The position numbers were made by a program, and so were the translations under genes. 64,000 nt of DNA, taken from RUG11551 sp045586185. Its GTDB lineage: Bacteria; Planctomycetota; Planctomycetia; Pirellulales; Thermoguttaceae. The stretch spans positions 1-64,000 of the forward strand of contig JAZMZV010000142.1 of assembly GCA_045586185.1 (NCBI GenBank), read 5' to 3'. Numbering within the stretch: the first letter of the stretch is position 1; each line of letters starts with the position of its first letter. Below the pieces are notes generated by a model. That model ran no database searches and was not told the DNA's origin. It saw only the letters and a program-made list of their open reading frames with translations. Below are positions 38,890-47,862 of this stretch, piece by piece.

Positions 38890-39050
38890 TCTCCCCTTGC
38901 TAAAGTTTTTTGGAAAGGGGAGTTTGAGGGGAAGAACCTTTTTTTCAAAAAAGGTTTTCCCCTCTTAATTAAACTTGAAAAAACTTGCCTAAAAGGGAGC
39001 CAGCTTGCTGGCGACCTAAGTTTTTTCAAGTTGGCGGCTGAGACAGCCGC
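38890..39050. repeat. structured element A copy 3 (inverted) with variable hairpin
   Basis: Inverted copy of element A (38890-39030) bordered by the GC hairpin GCGGCTG-AGA-CAGCCGC (39034-39050), which occupies the place of the different GC hairpins beside copies 1 and 2. No element B is attached. The gap 38675-39217 also holds GC hairpins near 38780-38835 and one at 39180; no gene is seen. Confidence 0.85.
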
Positions 39051-39179
39051 GATCCAGAGGGTCGGAGAGGTTCTTTTATATAAAGAGTTTGTCTTGTAAC
39101 AGAAAGGCGCCCGAGGGAGGGCGCCATCCGTGAAGGTTTTCGGCTGCGAAATAGAATCTATTGCAGGGCTTTGGTTAAG

Positions 39180-39199
39180 GCGGCGCCTATTGGCGCCGC
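39180..39199. repeat. GC hairpin GCGGCGCC-TATT-GGCGCCGC
   Basis: A perfect 8-bp stem 18 nt past the stop of the PEP-CTERM gene. The same stem, with shared flanks AAGG and TCCCCGA, is present in opposite orientation at 32246-32265. It could help terminate the PEP-CTERM transcript, but no T-run follows. Confidence 0.75.
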
Positions 39200-39217
39200 A
39201 CTCCCCGACCGTCACAT

Positions 39218-40696
39218 TTACCTGCGTTTGCGCCAGAACAGCAGTCCGGCAGCGCCGAGGATCATCAACGCCCACGTTGACGGTTCGGGAACAGGGGGTG
39301 TATAGCCAAGTCCGACAAGGTATATGCCTTCTCCCGCTACGCCCTGGAGTTCAAACAATTCTGGATAGTTACGCAATAGATAAGTGTAATCGTCGGTGAC
39401 AATTTGCGAAGCGCCTGGATTGGGACCGATTCTTTCATCTGCAATTAGCAGATATTTTGCGCCTTTTTCAGCCCATTGTTCGGCATCGCCTGCCAAAAAA
39501 TCCAGTTCAATAAAAGAGCCGGTTTGAGGTTTGAACTGAATGGCGTCGTTACGCGCATTCTTGTCAATTGTGAGGACGTCGTGGTTGGCGCCGGAATAGG
39601 AATCGAATTCAAACAGGATTGTACTTCCGGATTCTAAAACTATCGGTGATTTAAGAATCGCTTCGCCAATCGTACCGCTGTCGGATAATCCCGGCGAGAA
39701 CGTCGCGCCGTCTTTAACGATTATTCCTGATCCAAGATAAGAGTCAAAATAACCCTGATAGTCAACTCTTCCTGAAGAAATAACAAAGCTTTCGGCTTTT
39801 ACTGCTCCTGCAGCTGCCGTATATACTTGCAAGGCTCCAGGACCTGTTTTCTCAATCGTCCCGAAGTATCTATCGTATGATACAGGAGACGATGATTCGT
39901 AACCGATAATTTTTTTCCCATCGGTAAGGTTGAGTCGTTTGGTTCCGTTTTTGACATTATACTCCACCACAGAATTGTTATTGTCAATATATACACTTGC
40001 ATTTGAATTAATGGCATCGTCTGTTAAAACAAGACGCGTCCCGAACCGGACTGCGTATATACCGGAAAACGTGTTGTTCCCTGATAAAGTTAGAGAATTA
40101 ACGCCAGGCGTTTTACTGGCGCTATACACGGCAAAAATAAGTCCCTCTCCTTGTACTACGCCAGAGAATTCTGTATGTTGACCGTCAGTCAGACTGACGC
40201 CAAAAGATTTCCCAGAATTGATAACAATGTTTCCGGAGCCTTGTAAATTATACATCACAGTATTTGCTGTAGAAGCTTTATCCAAGCCATGTGCATTTAC
40301 GTTTGAAATAAATGTAGCGCCTTCTGACATGACAAGATAGGCTGAAAACTGATTATTAGAGTCGGAGCCGTTGAAATCAATCGTTCCATCCTGGAGCTTG
40401 ATAGTCGGATTATTCATAACAAGCGCTCCAGTTACTTTCCATGTACCGCCGCCTGTTTTGATAATTTCATTAACGCCTCCCATAAGCATTAAATTAGAGG
40501 TCGTTTCGGTTGTACCTTCAGCAACGTTAGCCGTGTACGTTGATGGTCCGGATATATAGCCATCAGGAACGTTTCCGAAGACAACGCCTTGCCAAAGGGC
40601 AAGCAGGGCGGCAAAGAGAACGATTGCAAACCGCGAGACGTTACTCCGCATTAAAACACTGGATGCAGGCAGGGTGTTAGATTGCGTATTGATCAT
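39218..40696 (-). CDS. PEP-CTERM surface protein with beta-strand repeats
   Basis: A 492-aa exported protein and probable exosortase substrate. The N-terminal signal region has its hydrophobic core around residues 23-40 (FAIVLFAALLALWQGVVF). The body is beta-helix-like, rich in Gly, Asn, Thr and Ser, with autotransporter-associated repeats (GGGTWKVTGALVM..., FSGVVQGEGLIF). The C-terminus is the canonical sorting signal: VPEPSTWALMILGAAGLLFWRKRR (PEP motif, hydrophobic helix, basic tail; here broken over the last 24 residues). Start: AAGGAG lies 7 nt before the ATG at 40696, favouring it over the ATG 15 nt upstream, which overlaps that ribosome-binding site. Role probably cell surface or matrix. 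Confidence 0.88.
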   Translation of the reverse strand: MINTQSNTLPASSVLMRSNVSRFAIVLFAALLALWQGVVFGNVPDGYISGPSTYTANVAEGTTETTSNLMLMGGVNEIIKTGGGTWKVTGALVMNNPTIKLQDGTIDFNGSDSNNQFSAYLVMSEGATFISNVNAHGLDKASTANTVMYNLQGSGNIVINSGKSFGVSLTDGQHTEFSGVVQGEGLIFAVYSASKTPGVNSLTLSGNNTFSGIYAVRFGTRLVLTDDAINSNASVYIDNNNSVVEYNVKNGTKRLNLTDGKKIIGYESSSPVSYDRYFGTIEKTGPGALQVYTAAAGAVKAESFVISSGRVDYQGYFDSYLGSGIIVKDGATFSPGLSDSGTIGEAILKSPIVLESGSTILFEFDSYSGANHDVLTIDKNARNDAIQFKPQTGSFIELDFLAGDAEQWAEKGAKYLLIADERIGPNPGASQIVTDDYTYLLRNYPELFELQGVAGEGIYLVGLGYTPPVPEPSTWALMILGAAGLLFWRKRR

Positions 40697-40756
40697 TTTT
40701 TTCTCCTTCATGGATAAATCAGACCGTAATATTTTCCCCTCATGGAAAAACTGGGT

Positions 40757-40762
40757 ATTATA
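40757..40762 (-). promoter_or_regulatory. candidate -10 element for the 492-aa PEP-CTERM gene
   Basis: TATAAT on the minus strand, about 60 nt upstream of the start. No good -35 lies at 16-18 nt, so this is only a weak promoter call. Confidence 0.35.
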
Positions 40763-40788
40763 GACGGCGGATGACTTTTTCTATTAAG

Positions 40789-40841
40789 CTGAAAAAGCGT
40801 TTTGCCGCTGAACGCAATTCCAGACGGCAAAATGTTTTCAG
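40789..40841 (-). terminator. candidate hairpin terminator after the 840-aa PEP-CTERM gene
   Basis: Arms CTGAAAA...TTTTCAG enclose an inner TTTTGCCG/CGGCAAAA stem, 47 nt past the stop at 40889. The stem itself contains a T-run on the minus strand, but none follows it cleanly. It separates the two PEP-CTERM genes. Confidence 0.45.
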
Positions 40842-40888
40842 TAAATAAATATCCGTATCAGATACCCACTGTAGAGTTTATCGGAATT

Positions 40889-43411
40889 TTAGAATTTTTT
40901 CTTTTGGAGCTTTTTCAGACAAAACAGCCCCGCAACGCCGAGAATCAGCAGCGCCCAGGTCGACGGTTCAGGAACGGCGTTCGCGTCGATGTATCGACGT
41001 CCGGTAATGGCGTACTTGCCGGAATAAGCGCCGCTGGTAAGCTGAACGTACTCCAAATTGTTGAAATCGCTCGAACGAACGTATTTGCTAATAAAATCGT
41101 TTTTAATCGTAGAGCTGTTAGCTCCATGCAAAACGGCGGTGAACTCCTCGCCATCCTGCAGCGTGCAGTCGTCCGTCGCTGCCAGATAAACGATGCTGCC
41201 ATCGTGCAATTCAAGATTGCCATAATCAACAATCAGCACGTCATTCTGGTCAGCGTCAGTCCCGCGGATTTCCATCAACAACTCAGCGCCAGCTTCATTG
41301 AGAATAAAACCGCCGCCGTATGTCTGATCGCCAATTATAAGCGCCCCAGGCGAGTTGCCAGGCGAGAACGTTGCGCCAGAGTCTACAGACAGCAGACCTT
41401 TGAAATATCCTTGCATATCCAAACGTCCGGAAGAAACAAACATACTTTCAGCCGAAATCATTCCCTGAGTTTCCGATACAATCTTCAGCGTACCATCTCC
41501 GGTTTTCTTGATGTCTCCCGTCCCAAAGATTTTGTTAGCGTTGGTGATTGTCATGCTTTTTAAATCGTTCCGATCAACGAACAGTTCCAGCGTACCTTTC
41601 GTAATGATGCCATCGTTGTTGGATTTGACGACTTCAATCTGACCGTATGTTGTAAGGGCTTCGTCTCTTAATTGCACTACGCCATCTAAAACGGTGATTT
41701 TAGCGGTATACGTATTGGCGCTAGTGTCTGGATCATAAAACGATCCAGAAAAAACAACAACGCCTTTGCCTAATTTATCAATGCCCTGGGTTGTGTCATT
41801 AGCTTTATAAATAGAGCTTGTAAATTCCAGCCGAGCGTTATCATCTACATCAATGTTTAACAGGTGCCCTTCACGGACTTTAATCGGAACGGAAATGGTT
41901 GAAGGGGTGGACGAGGCATTGACATGAATAGACGTCCCGGTTTTCATTTCAATTCCTTTACAATTACTAACGAGAGATTTGATCTTGCCTCCGGTTAAAA
42001 TTACCTTTTTATTCATAAAGGTCTGGTTATTTTTCGAATTCAATTGCAGCGTTCCGCCTTTAATGTCAAGGGTTACTTTGGCGCCGCCATTGCCAAAAGA
42101 GTCTTGTGCATTGCAGGCAAGCGTTGCGCCTGCTTTAATAGTTACAGTTTTACCTTCGCCAAAGCGATCAGAACCAGTAATTTGATTATTCAACAGGATG
42201 GTTCCCTCGCTAACCTCAACGTTGCAATTGATTGATTGATTTTCTTTCGACGTAAGGGTCAGCGTTTTATCGCCAGTTTTAATCAGTTCGCCCTGGCTAC
42301 TGGTAATTGTCCCCGCGAACGTTGTATTGGAAGTGTTATTAACGGTTAAATTGTGATTGCCATTATTGGTTATATTGCCATTAGCGGCAATCAAAGCCCC
42401 TGGAACTGATACATCTACAGTTATAGGTTTACCCTGCTCGTCAGTTTCACCTGTTTCCTTTTTAACGCTGCTTGGCGGGTTATAAGTCAGATTATTCAGT
42501 CTTCCGCCTTCATTGAGAACCAGATTGCCTGATATCAGTTTAACAGTCTTGTCATCGTAATCGTAATACGCTCTGCCATTAAAAGTAAAAGAACTGTCGT
42601 CTGTACAGTTTAACGGAGCGTTAAACGTCTGATCCGCGCGGATAGTTATGTCGCCAGAGCTGGTTATACTGGAAGCGTTAACAAAAACATCCTCAGCTTC
42701 AAAGGATAGACTGGATTTATTATCAATAACAACTGAACCACTAAATAAGTTTGAAGAGCTGGCAAGATGAAAACCGATTCTCGTTTCTCTGAAAGCGGTT
42801 TTAAAATTCAGCGTTCCCGACCCGGCAATACTGCTTTCAATCGTCAACAAACGATCCTCATGTGACGACTCATCGTTAATCATAACAGTAGCGTTTCCGT
42901 TGACTGTTATGGCTCCTTGAAGCGTTACATGCGAATTAAAGAGACCTTGATCAATGACTCCATTGCCGAGAACCAGATTGTCTATTTTAACTGATTCACA
43001 TTTAAGATTAAGATACCCTGTATCAAATTCGCTGGCATTATGATTATACCCAATATACAACTTGTTATACTCGCCAGATTCGTTATAGGGAAAAGTTTGA
43101 GGGGTATCAACTTCTGGCGTTCTTAACATATAACCATCGCCAACGGCAAAAATACAGCCGTTGACATTGTCTGGAATATTGGAAGGGGAGGAGCCATCAG
43201 CGTTAGACCAGTAATCTGACGTTGACCAGTTTAAACTATGATCATTTAGTTGATCTGAATTCAAATAATAAACCGGTGGTTCAGCTAAAGCAGACGACGA
43301 AAAAAGAATTGCGTCAATTCCAAATGTCAATAAAAGGATAGCTGCAATGCTAAGATAACTCTGCAACAGTAGGCAATATTTATCGAATTTTCTATAAATA
43401 TCGGTATCCAT
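40889..43411 (-). CDS. large PEP-CTERM autotransporter-repeat-like surface protein
   Basis: An 840-aa exported protein. The N-terminus has a long basic region and hydrophobic core (LSIAAILLLTFGIDAILFSSSALA, residues 20-43). The body shows many beta-strand repeats of the autotransporter-associated type (GELIKTGDKTLTLTSKENQ; GIDKLGKGVVVFSGSF; GDIKKTGDGTLKIVSE), which suggests a long beta-helix. The C-terminal end reads VPEPSTWALLILGVAGLFCL then KKLQKKKF, a complete PEP-CTERM signal. A weak -10 (TATAAT, 43491-43496) lies about 80 nt upstream. It is a likely substrate for the exosortase at 55588, with which no operon is shared. Confidence 0.87.
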   Translation of the reverse strand: MDTDIYRKFDKYCLLLQSYLSIAAILLLTFGIDAILFSSSALAEPPVYYLNSDQLNDHSLNWSTSDYWSNADGSSPSNIPDNVNGCIFAVGDGYMLRTPEVDTPQTFPYNESGEYNKLYIGYNHNASEFDTGYLNLKCESVKIDNLVLGNGVIDQGLFNSHVTLQGAITVNGNATVMINDESSHEDRLLTIESSIAGSGTLNFKTAFRETRIGFHLASSSNLFSGSVVIDNKSSLSFEAEDVFVNASSITSSGDITIRADQTFNAPLNCTDDSSFTFNGRAYYDYDDKTVKLISGNLVLNEGGRLNNLTYNPPSSVKKETGETDEQGKPITVDVSVPGALIAANGNITNNGNHNLTVNNTSNTTFAGTITSSQGELIKTGDKTLTLTSKENQSINCNVEVSEGTILLNNQITGSDRFGEGKTVTIKAGATLACNAQDSFGNGGAKVTLDIKGGTLQLNSKNNQTFMNKKVILTGGKIKSLVSNCKGIEMKTGTSIHVNASSTPSTISVPIKVREGHLLNIDVDDNARLEFTSSIYKANDTTQGIDKLGKGVVVFSGSFYDPDTSANTYTAKITVLDGVVQLRDEALTTYGQIEVVKSNNDGIITKGTLELFVDRNDLKSMTITNANKIFGTGDIKKTGDGTLKIVSETQGMISAESMFVSSGRLDMQGYFKGLLSVDSGATFSPGNSPGALIIGDQTYGGGFILNEAGAELLMEIRGTDADQNDVLIVDYGNLELHDGSIVYLAATDDCTLQDGEEFTAVLHGANSSTIKNDFISKYVRSSDFNNLEYVQLTSGAYSGKYAITGRRYIDANAVPEPSTWALLILGVAGLFCLKKLQKKKF

Positions 43412-43647
43412 ATATACTTCTGACTCAATCTATCCCTAAAAGTTCCATAATTGAGTCTCCATTTCCCATAAAATATATGTAATGGCACATATTATATCTA
43501 GAATCGACTTTTTTAAAGGGGCAGTATAGCGATTTAGCGAAAAAAACTCAAAAATTTGAGAAACATAGATAATACAGACAAGACGGGTAATGTGTAATAG
43601 TAAACAGATATGAGCTAGTACAGAAAAGTCGGTATATTTTACGCATA

Positions 43648-43677
43648 AGGAAGCGTGTATATTCTTACACGCTTCCT
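43648..43677. terminator. perfect 12-bp hairpin downstream of treZ
   Basis: AGGAAGCGTGTA and TACACGCTTCCT pair perfectly around a 6-nt loop, 21 nt past the treZ stop. On the minus strand no T-run follows; on the plus strand GTCTTTTTT follows after 6 nt. It most plausibly ends the ankyrin-treZ transcript. The gap 43412-43698 has no gene. Confidence 0.5.
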
Positions 43678-43698
43678 GAGTTGTCTTTTTTAATTCAA

Positions 43699-45651
43699 CT
43701 ACGTCCGGCGGCGAACAGCGACTTCAAACGGGAGCAAGACGGCAGACGTTTTGGCCGTTCTGTCCCCGCCGTAGACTGGCGATTCCGTCGTCAGGATCAG
43801 GTTGTCGAACATGTCCGGCGGGACGGGAACCGGGTCTGGCGTTACGTTGGCGACGGCGATATATGTCAGATTGTCCTGTCGAAAACCGTCTTTGCCGCTG
43901 ACCGTCCAGCGCCACGTCAGGATGGACGGCTGACTCTCTCCACTTTCCGTTGGGAAGTAGAGCAGCCCGGCGCCGTTGGCTTGAGCGTACGGCTTGAACG
44001 ACTGTCCGGCAACGCCGATTTGCTTTCTTACGGCAATGAGGTCTTTGTAGAGCTGCAAGCGTTGTTCGTAAACGTCAGACGTCCACGACAGCGACGCCTG
44101 TTCGAACGTCTTCGGATCGAACGGGTCGGCGACTTTCGGCAGTTTCCGCAGATGCATGTACTCCATGTCCCGCTGACGCCCCCGACGAACGGCGCGTTTG
44201 AGTCCCTCGTCTTCAAAAGACGTAAAGAACGGGAACGGGTTCTGCTCGCCGTACTCTTCTCCCATAAAAAGGAGCGGGACAAAGGGCGAAAGAATCGTAA
44301 CCGCCGCGGCAAACCGAGCCGCCGCCGGCGAGATCTTCGTTCCCAATCGCTTCGATTCCGCGCAGTTGCCCGCCTGATCGTGAGTCTGATTGTAGACAAT
44401 CAGCCGGGTCGGGTCAATGTACTCGAAACCGGTTCCCCACGTTTTTTTGTAACGCTTTCGATAAAACCCATCGTAGACCCAGCCGTCGACAAACGCCTTG
44501 AGCAGCGCCTCGGCGGGATTCTTAAACCGTTCGCTGACGCTGAAATCCTCGTACAATCCGCTCCGTTCGCCTGTTACAAGAGCGTGTAACGCATGATGAA
44601 AATCGATGTTCCAGACGCCGTCCAAGCCGTACCCGTTATGAATGAGCGGATCAATTTTGATTCGATAATTGTCGTCGTCTTCCGCTGTTACAAACGTTGT
44701 CCGATTGTTGTGTTTCCCGAACTTATGAACTGCTTTGGAAATCTGCGCCAGAATGTGCGTTCCGGACATGTCCGTAATCGTGTCGGTTGCGTCGAGACGC
44801 AAGCCATCAAACCCGAATTCCCGAATCCAATACACGGCGTTTTCCGTTACAAACTGACGAACCGGATCGGAATTCTCCCCTGAATAGTTTATCGCCGCTC
44901 CCCACGGATTGTTAAACCGGGAATCGAAATAGTCGGAAATCGCCCCTAAATAACAGCCCTCCGGACCGAAATGGTTGTAGACGACATCGAGAATAACCGC
45001 CAAGCCCAACTCGTGCGCCCGGGCGACGAACGCTCGCAGCTCGTCCGGCGTCCCGTAAACGCAAGTCGGCGCGTAAATGTAAACGCCGTCGTATCCCCAA
45101 GACATTCCTGGAGACTCCGCAACGGGCATGACTTCCACCGCCGTCGCGCCCAGGTCTTTGATATATTCCAGCTTTTCAGCCAACGCAGTCCAATAGGATT
45201 TATTCTCCGGCTTCTTCCCGATAAAGGCGGCTGGATGGAGCTCGTAGATAATCAGATCTTTGTACTCGACGCCTCGCCACGACGGGGGAACGAGGTCGTC
45301 CGGCGGCGCGGTTCTCAAGCCCGACGGTCCGTGAACTCCCAGCGGCTGTGCCGCGCTGCGCGGGTCTGGATACTGTTTCCCGTCCGCCAGACGAAACATG
45401 TACAGCCAATCCCGCCCGACTTCCGCTTGAGCTGTAAACCAGCCTCTTTCCGCAGGAGTCATCTCAACGACGTTCGTCTCCCGCCCTGCCCTGTACGCCT
45501 CTGCCGATTCGTACAAAACAAGGTCGACCGTCGGTGACTTAACGCTCCAGACGGAAAACGCACACAGCCCGGACGTCTGCCCGGATGGAAGAACGGCGTG
45601 AGTAGAATATGAGTACATGAGTGAGGGTTTAGGATTATTGTTTTGCGCCAT
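43699..45651 (-). CDS. treZ: malto-oligosyltrehalose trehalohydrolase
   Basis: GH13 enzyme that releases trehalose from maltooligosyltrehalose. At 650 aa it has an N-terminal CBM48-like domain (to about 105, GLCAFSVWSVKSPTVDL, DWLYMFRLADGKQYPDP). The GH13 barrel carries WGYDGVYIYAPTCVYGTPDEL, LDVVYNHFGPEGCYL, nucleophile Asp near 283 (FDGLRLDATD), acid Glu near 323 (TAEDDDN) and NQTHDQAGN near 422-430. The YAP..YG and NHFGPEG-Y blocks are typical of TreZ rather than GlgB or GlgX. TreY is not in the window. The ATG lies 17 nt inside the end of the ankyrin gene, so translation may be coupled; a second ATG at 45618 is possible. Confidence 0.88.
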   Translation of the reverse strand: MAQNNNPKPSLMYSYSTHAVLPSGQTSGLCAFSVWSVKSPTVDLVLYESAEAYRAGRETNVVEMTPAERGWFTAQAEVGRDWLYMFRLADGKQYPDPRSAAQPLGVHGPSGLRTAPPDDLVPPSWRGVEYKDLIIYELHPAAFIGKKPENKSYWTALAEKLEYIKDLGATAVEVMPVAESPGMSWGYDGVYIYAPTCVYGTPDELRAFVARAHELGLAVILDVVYNHFGPEGCYLGAISDYFDSRFNNPWGAAINYSGENSDPVRQFVTENAVYWIREFGFDGLRLDATDTITDMSGTHILAQISKAVHKFGKHNNRTTFVTAEDDDNYRIKIDPLIHNGYGLDGVWNIDFHHALHALVTGERSGLYEDFSVSERFKNPAEALLKAFVDGWVYDGFYRKRYKKTWGTGFEYIDPTRLIVYNQTHDQAGNCAESKRLGTKISPAAARFAAAVTILSPFVPLLFMGEEYGEQNPFPFFTSFEDEGLKRAVRRGRQRDMEYMHLRKLPKVADPFDPKTFEQASLSWTSDVYEQRLQLYKDLIAVRKQIGVAGQSFKPYAQANGAGLLYFPTESGESQPSILTWRWTVSGKDGFRQDNLTYIAVANVTPDPVPVPPDMFDNLILTTESPVYGGDRTAKTSAVLLPFEVAVRRRT

Positions 45652-47401
45652 GATCTTTCAACCATTGAACCAGTTTTGGATTCCCGCTTTGGACGGCAAA
45701 TTGCAAGACGGTTCGTCCGTCATTGTCTGCGGCATTGACGTCTGCGCCCATTGCAGCAAGCGCTTGAACCAATTCCATCTTACCGTTTTCGGCAGCAGAA
45801 TGCAAGACGGCATGTCCGGAATCGTCTTTGGCGTTAACATCAGAACCCTGTTCCGCAAGCCAAAACGCCAGTTTCGGACTTCCACTTTCGACGGCGAAAT
45901 GCAAGACGGTCTTTCCATCGTTATCTTTTGCGTTGACGTCCACGCCGCGTTCAACAAGCCATTGAACCCGCTGCAAATCCCCGCTTTGGGCGGCTAAATG
46001 CAAAACGGTCTTTCCGAATTCGTCCTTTGCGTGGATGTCTGCGCCATGGTCAACAAACCAGTGAAACAGTTTCGGCTTTCCGCTGAGGACAACGTAATGC
46101 AAGGCGGGCGTTCCCTGCTCGTCTTTTGCGTTGACGTCTGCGCCGTTTGCAATGAGTTTTTGAATCCCGGTCAGGTCGTCATATTTGACGCAGCGAAACA
46201 TGAGGAGTCCCTGTTTTGCCGCCCATGGAACCAGTTCCGAATCGCGGCTTTGAAAGGCTTTCCACAAAAACAAATCGCCGTATTTGTCTTTCGCGTCCAG
46301 GTCCGCGCCATGTTTAAACAGCCAAAGAACCAGCTTCCAATTACGGTTATTCTGTTCGTCATTGGCAGCGTAATACAACGCCGTTTGTCCTGAACTGTTT
46401 TGAACGTTAACGTCAACGCCCTGAGCGACAATCCATTCAACCAGCTCCTGACTTCCGCTTTGAGCGGCGGCAGGCAAGAGTTCGCAGCCATTGGTTTTGA
46501 CGTCCACGCCTTGCTCTGCCAACCATTGAGCCACCGCCAGACTCCCGCTTCTGACGGCAGAATACAAGAGCGAATCTCCAACGTCTTTGACGTCCGCGCC
46601 GCGTTGAGCCAGGCGCTCAACCAGTTCCAGATTCCCGCTTTGGGCGGCGAAATGCAAAACCGTCTTTTCGTCGTTGTCTTTTACGTTGACCTCCGCGCCA
46701 TGTTCGACAAGCCATTGCGACTGTTTCAAATTCCCGTTTTCAGCGGCAAAATGCAAGATCGTACGTCCGGAATTGTCTTTTGCGTTGACGTCTGCGCCGC
46801 GTTCGACGAGCCATTGCGTCAGTTCCGTCTTCCCGCATTTGGCGGCAAGATGCAACGCCGCGCCGCCGTGAGCGACATTGAACGTCAGATAAAGCATATT
46901 GAACAAAACTTCATCCTCATTCCAGGACTTATGAAAATAGCCGCGAATCAGACTCCGCAAAAGATCTAACGGTTGATCCTTGCACGCATCAGGCAGCGTC
47001 AGATTCCCAGCAATCTCGCGCAGCGTCAGATTTTCGCTTTTTACGTTAACGTCTGCGCCGCGTTCAACGAGCCATCGAATCAGTCCCAGATTCCCGCCTG
47101 GAACGGCGTAATGCAGGATCGAAAGCCCGTAGTCGTCCATGGCGTTGACGTCTGCGCCCTGTTCAACGAGCCATCGAATCAGCGCCGGATTTCCCCTGTA
47201 GACGGCAAAATGCAGGAACGTTCGTCCGTATATGTCTTTGGAATTGACGTTTGTCCCCTGTTTCAGAAGCGCTTCAACCTGTTCCTGATTCCCTTTCAGA
47301 GCGTCATACAAAAGGGCGCCTGTAAGATCGGTTTTACTAGCGTCCGGCAGATTAATCAAAAGTATAACAAGGTCGTTCAAAATGGAATTGTTGTCTGTCA
47401 T
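45635..47401 (-). CDS. ankyrin-repeat protein
   Basis: A 588-aa cytoplasmic protein (no signal peptide) made almost entirely of about 15-16 ankyrin repeats of 33 residues, e.g. YGRTFLHFAVYRGNPALIRW and SGRTILHFAAENGNLKQSQW, with the common loop GADVNAKD. A non-ankyrin insert of about 50 residues lies after repeat 3 (about 115-165), and repeats near 370-400 are degenerate. AGGAG lies 6 nt before the ATG. The stop overlaps the start of treZ. Ankyrins mediate protein-protein binding; whether this one binds TreZ or regulates trehalose metabolism is only a guess from overlap. Confidence 0.9.
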   Translation of the reverse strand: MTDNNSILNDLVILLINLPDASKTDLTGALLYDALKGNQEQVEALLKQGTNVNSKDIYGRTFLHFAVYRGNPALIRWLVEQGADVNAMDDYGLSILHYAVPGGNLGLIRWLVERGADVNVKSENLTLREIAGNLTLPDACKDQPLDLLRSLIRGYFHKSWNEDEVLFNMLYLTFNVAHGGAALHLAAKCGKTELTQWLVERGADVNAKDNSGRTILHFAAENGNLKQSQWLVEHGAEVNVKDNDEKTVLHFAAQSGNLELVERLAQRGADVKDVGDSLLYSAVRSGSLAVAQWLAEQGVDVKTNGCELLPAAAQSGSQELVEWIVAQGVDVNVQNSSGQTALYYAANDEQNNRNWKLVLWLFKHGADLDAKDKYGDLFLWKAFQSRDSELVPWAAKQGLLMFRCVKYDDLTGIQKLIANGADVNAKDEQGTPALHYVVLSGKPKLFHWFVDHGADIHAKDEFGKTVLHLAAQSGDLQRVQWLVERGVDVNAKDNDGKTVLHFAVESGSPKLAFWLAEQGSDVNAKDDSGHAVLHSAAENGKMELVQALAAMGADVNAADNDGRTVLQFAVQSGNPKLVQWLKDHGAKQ

Positions 47402-47454
47402 GTTATACTCCTGTGAAATAATCGTCTATTCAGCCGAGGCAAGTCTGAACGAGA

Positions 47455-47482
47455 ATAGTAGTTAGTAGTAAGTGGTTAGTGG
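47455..47482. repeat. short heptad array (TTAGTAG/TAAGTGG/TTAGTGG)
   Basis: About four 7-bp units some 55 nt upstream of the ankyrin start, at the left end of the long gap 47402-48225. Confidence 0.6.
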
Positions 47483-47520
47483 CGGAATCAAATATAAGTT
47501 ACAACGAATTAACGAAAAAA

Positions 47521-47696
47521 GGCTTAAGCCCTTTTCGTAGCCCCCAGATTTATCTGGGGGATCAAGACGAAAACATCCTCAAAATACTTACCCCCACCCC
47601 CTTCCCGCGCCCCTTTTGGGGCGCGGGAAGGGGGTGGGATTTGTGCGTTTAATTAAATTCGTTATCCTTGCCCCACGCCTAAAGGCTTGGGCTACG
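47521..47696. repeat. nested hairpin element with 21-bp perfect stem
   Basis: An outer CGTAGCCC (from 47537) pairs with GGGCTACG near 47689-47696. Inside are CCCCCAGAT-TT-ATCTGGGGG (47541-47560), a perfect 21-bp GC-rich stem with a TTTT loop (47593-47613 with 47618-47638), and CCCACGCCT-AA-AGGCTTGGG (47671-47690). The palindrome GGCTTAAGCC (47521-47530) borders it. No coding potential is seen. It resembles the REP-like structured repeats elsewhere in the window. Confidence 0.8.
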
Positions 47697-47824
47697 ATAT
47701 GTAATTTTTAATTGTTCTCACAGCTAAAGCAATGAGAACAAATACCTTACCCATGATTAGCGGTAAGTTAGAAAAGCGCTTGCGTACTTAACGCTTACCA
47801 CTTGAAACTTGCTACTATTATAAT

Positions 47825-47862
47825 AAAAAAAGGTTCCAGACAGACTCCGTCTGACTGGAACC
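47825..47862 (-). terminator. intrinsic terminator (minus strand)
   Basis: Read on the minus strand, a 14-bp stem with one mismatch and a 3-nt loop (GGTTCCAGTCAGAC / GTCTGTCTGGAACC) is followed by seven T. It must end a leftward transcript. The nearest coding gene upstream on that strand stops at 48226, 360 nt away. Confidence 0.78.

Noticed and set aside
29250..39030. Insertion sequence with transposase
   Set aside because: No transposase ORF lies in or between the element A copies; at most a non-autonomous element.
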